NCBI GenBank assembly: GCA_002358975.1
Contig: DEPX01000149.1
Span: 295 to 7,077 of the forward strand
From: Micrococcaceae bacterium UBA3381
GTDB taxonomy: Bacteria > Actinomycetota > Actinomycetes > Actinomycetales > Micrococcaceae
Direction: 5' to 3'
DNA length: 6,783 bases
The notes under the pieces are model-generated. The model was not told the origin of the DNA, did no database searches, and worked only from the letters and a program-made list of their open reading frames with translations. Each line of letters starts with the position of its first letter. Within the stretch, counting starts at the first letter, position 1. The position numbers were made by a program, and so were the translations under genes. Of the stretch, positions 6,013 to 6,783 are shown piece after piece.

Positions 6013-6783
6013 ATGGGCACACGGTCAGCCATCGGACTGGTTATTATGCTATTTTCAGCGTTCTTCTTCGCAATCTCTGGTCCGGTTGCTAAAGCGTTAT
6101 ACGACGTTGCCTGGACGCCCGGAGCAGTCACCGTAGTGCGATTAACAGGCTCCAGCGTGTTGCTGCTATTACCAACACTAGTTTTGTTGCGAGGTAAATG
6201 GTCTGAAGTCGCACAACACTGGAGAACAATCGTGGCATACGGGCTGATTTCTATGACCGGCGTTCAGCTGTTTTATTTTCTTGCCGTGGAACATCTGAGT
6301 GTGGCCGTGGCACTCATGCTGGAAATGATGGGTGCACCGCTGATTGTCGTGTTTTGGGTGTGGGCACGTCATGGACAGCGTCCGGTGCCGGTGACATGGG
6401 CCGGTATTGTTGCGTGTTTGATCGGAGTCGTCCTGATGCTCGATATTCGTGGTACCCCAGCTAGCTGGTTTGGTGTGGTCATGGCGCTGGCAGCCGCGGC
6501 CTGCATGGCGGTGTACTTTATGATGTCGGCAAGCCACACGCATAAAATTCCACCTATAGCCGTGACCGGTTTAGGCATGGCTGTCGGCGCGCTCGGGGCA
6601 GTCGTCCTTTCCTTGACGCCGCTATTGCCCATAGAGTTCAGCACCACCGACGCAGTATTCGCCCAACGACCGGTAACGTGGTGGATTCCTGTGGTGTTGC
6701 TCGTGCTATTTACCATTGGAGCCTATGTCTGTGGCATCTTGTCGTTACGTTTTATTGGTGCCACTGTAGGTTCATTTGTGAAC
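6013..6783 (+). CDS. EamA/DMT-family membrane transporter (C-terminus cut by window edge)
   Basis: The frame is open from ATG 6013 to the right edge, giving 257 residues of a family that is normally about 290-310 with ten membrane helices in two EamA repeats. Hydrophobic segments are visible at about 5-27, 36-59, 70-91, 97-118, 127-143, 151-172, 181-203 and 222-246, so about eight of ten helices plus the start of the ninth (from FIGATVGSFV, 247-256) are present. Few charged residues interrupt them; Glu104 in TM4 (VAVALMLEMMGAP) sits where EamA proteins often carry a conserved acidic or small-residue motif before AP. The start is supported by AAGGAG (5996-6001) and TAGGAG (6002-6007), the latter 5 nt from the ATG. 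Members of this superfamily export amino acids, metabolites or drugs, or import various solutes, so the substrate cannot be named. It follows a 219-bp gap and probably has its own promoter. Confidence 0.85.
   Translation, partial: MGTRSAIGLVIMLFSAFFFAISGPVAKALYDVAWTPGAVTVVRLTGSSVLLLLPTLVLLRGKWSEVAQHWRTIVAYGLISMTGVQLFYFLAVEHLSVAVALMLEMMGAPLIVVFWVWARHGQRPVPVTWAGIVACLIGVVLMLDIRGTPASWFGVVMALAAAACMAVYFMMSASHTHKIPPIAVTGLGMAVGALGAVVLSLTPLLPIEFSTTDAVFAQRPVTWWIPVVLLVLFTIGAYVCGILSLRFIGATVGSFVN

Noticed and set aside
6178..6716. Two minus-strand open frames inside the EamA region.
   Set aside because: The plus-strand frame is continuous for 257 codons with clear membrane helices and a good ribosome binding site; the minus-strand frames are antisense shadows.

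Overview
The window looks like an ordinary chromosomal stretch from a Gram-positive bacterium, most probably an actinobacterium of moderate GC (about 50-55% by eye). The evidence is indirect: clear AGGAG-type ribosome binding sites, a GTG start, a probable leaderless gene behind a TAnnnT -10 box, and the style of the proteins. The exact genus cannot be read from the sequence. I see no insertion sequences, CRISPR array, rRNA or tRNA, and no sign of phage or plasmid genes.

Left part (1-3125, minus strand): a choline-to-glycine-betaine osmoprotection unit. betT encodes a BCCT-family, probably proton-coupled choline transporter with a long cytoplasmic C-terminal domain. It overlaps by 11 bp the start of betB, a GbsA/BetB-type betaine aldehyde dehydrogenase that runs off the left edge just after its catalytic cysteine. 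The pair imports choline and performs the second oxidation step. The first step (choline to betaine aldehyde: BetA or GbsB) is not in the window and would be expected further left.

Middle (3126-3437): a 312-bp divergent intergenic region carrying the betT ribosome binding site, a plausible betT promoter and several short palindromes or inverted repeats that could be operators.

Right part (3438-6783, plus strand): three genes. The first is a stand-alone, FMN-binding glutamate-synthase-domain protein with an N-terminal hydrophobic segment; it keeps the three iron-sulfur cysteines but has no glutaminase domain. The second is a DUF429 (RNase H-fold, uncharacterised) protein whose start looks leaderless. 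After a 219-bp gap containing a nested hairpin and an inverted repeat comes an EamA/DMT-family membrane transporter, cut by the right edge about 257 residues in. These three genes have no clear functional link to the bet genes beyond adjacency.

I did not find a convincing new multi-gene system. The items most worth a second look are the glutaminase-less glutamate synthase homologue beside the choline genes, the altered residue next to the catalytic Cys in BetB, the betT-betB overlap, the possible operators in the divergent promoter region, and the hairpin after DUF429.
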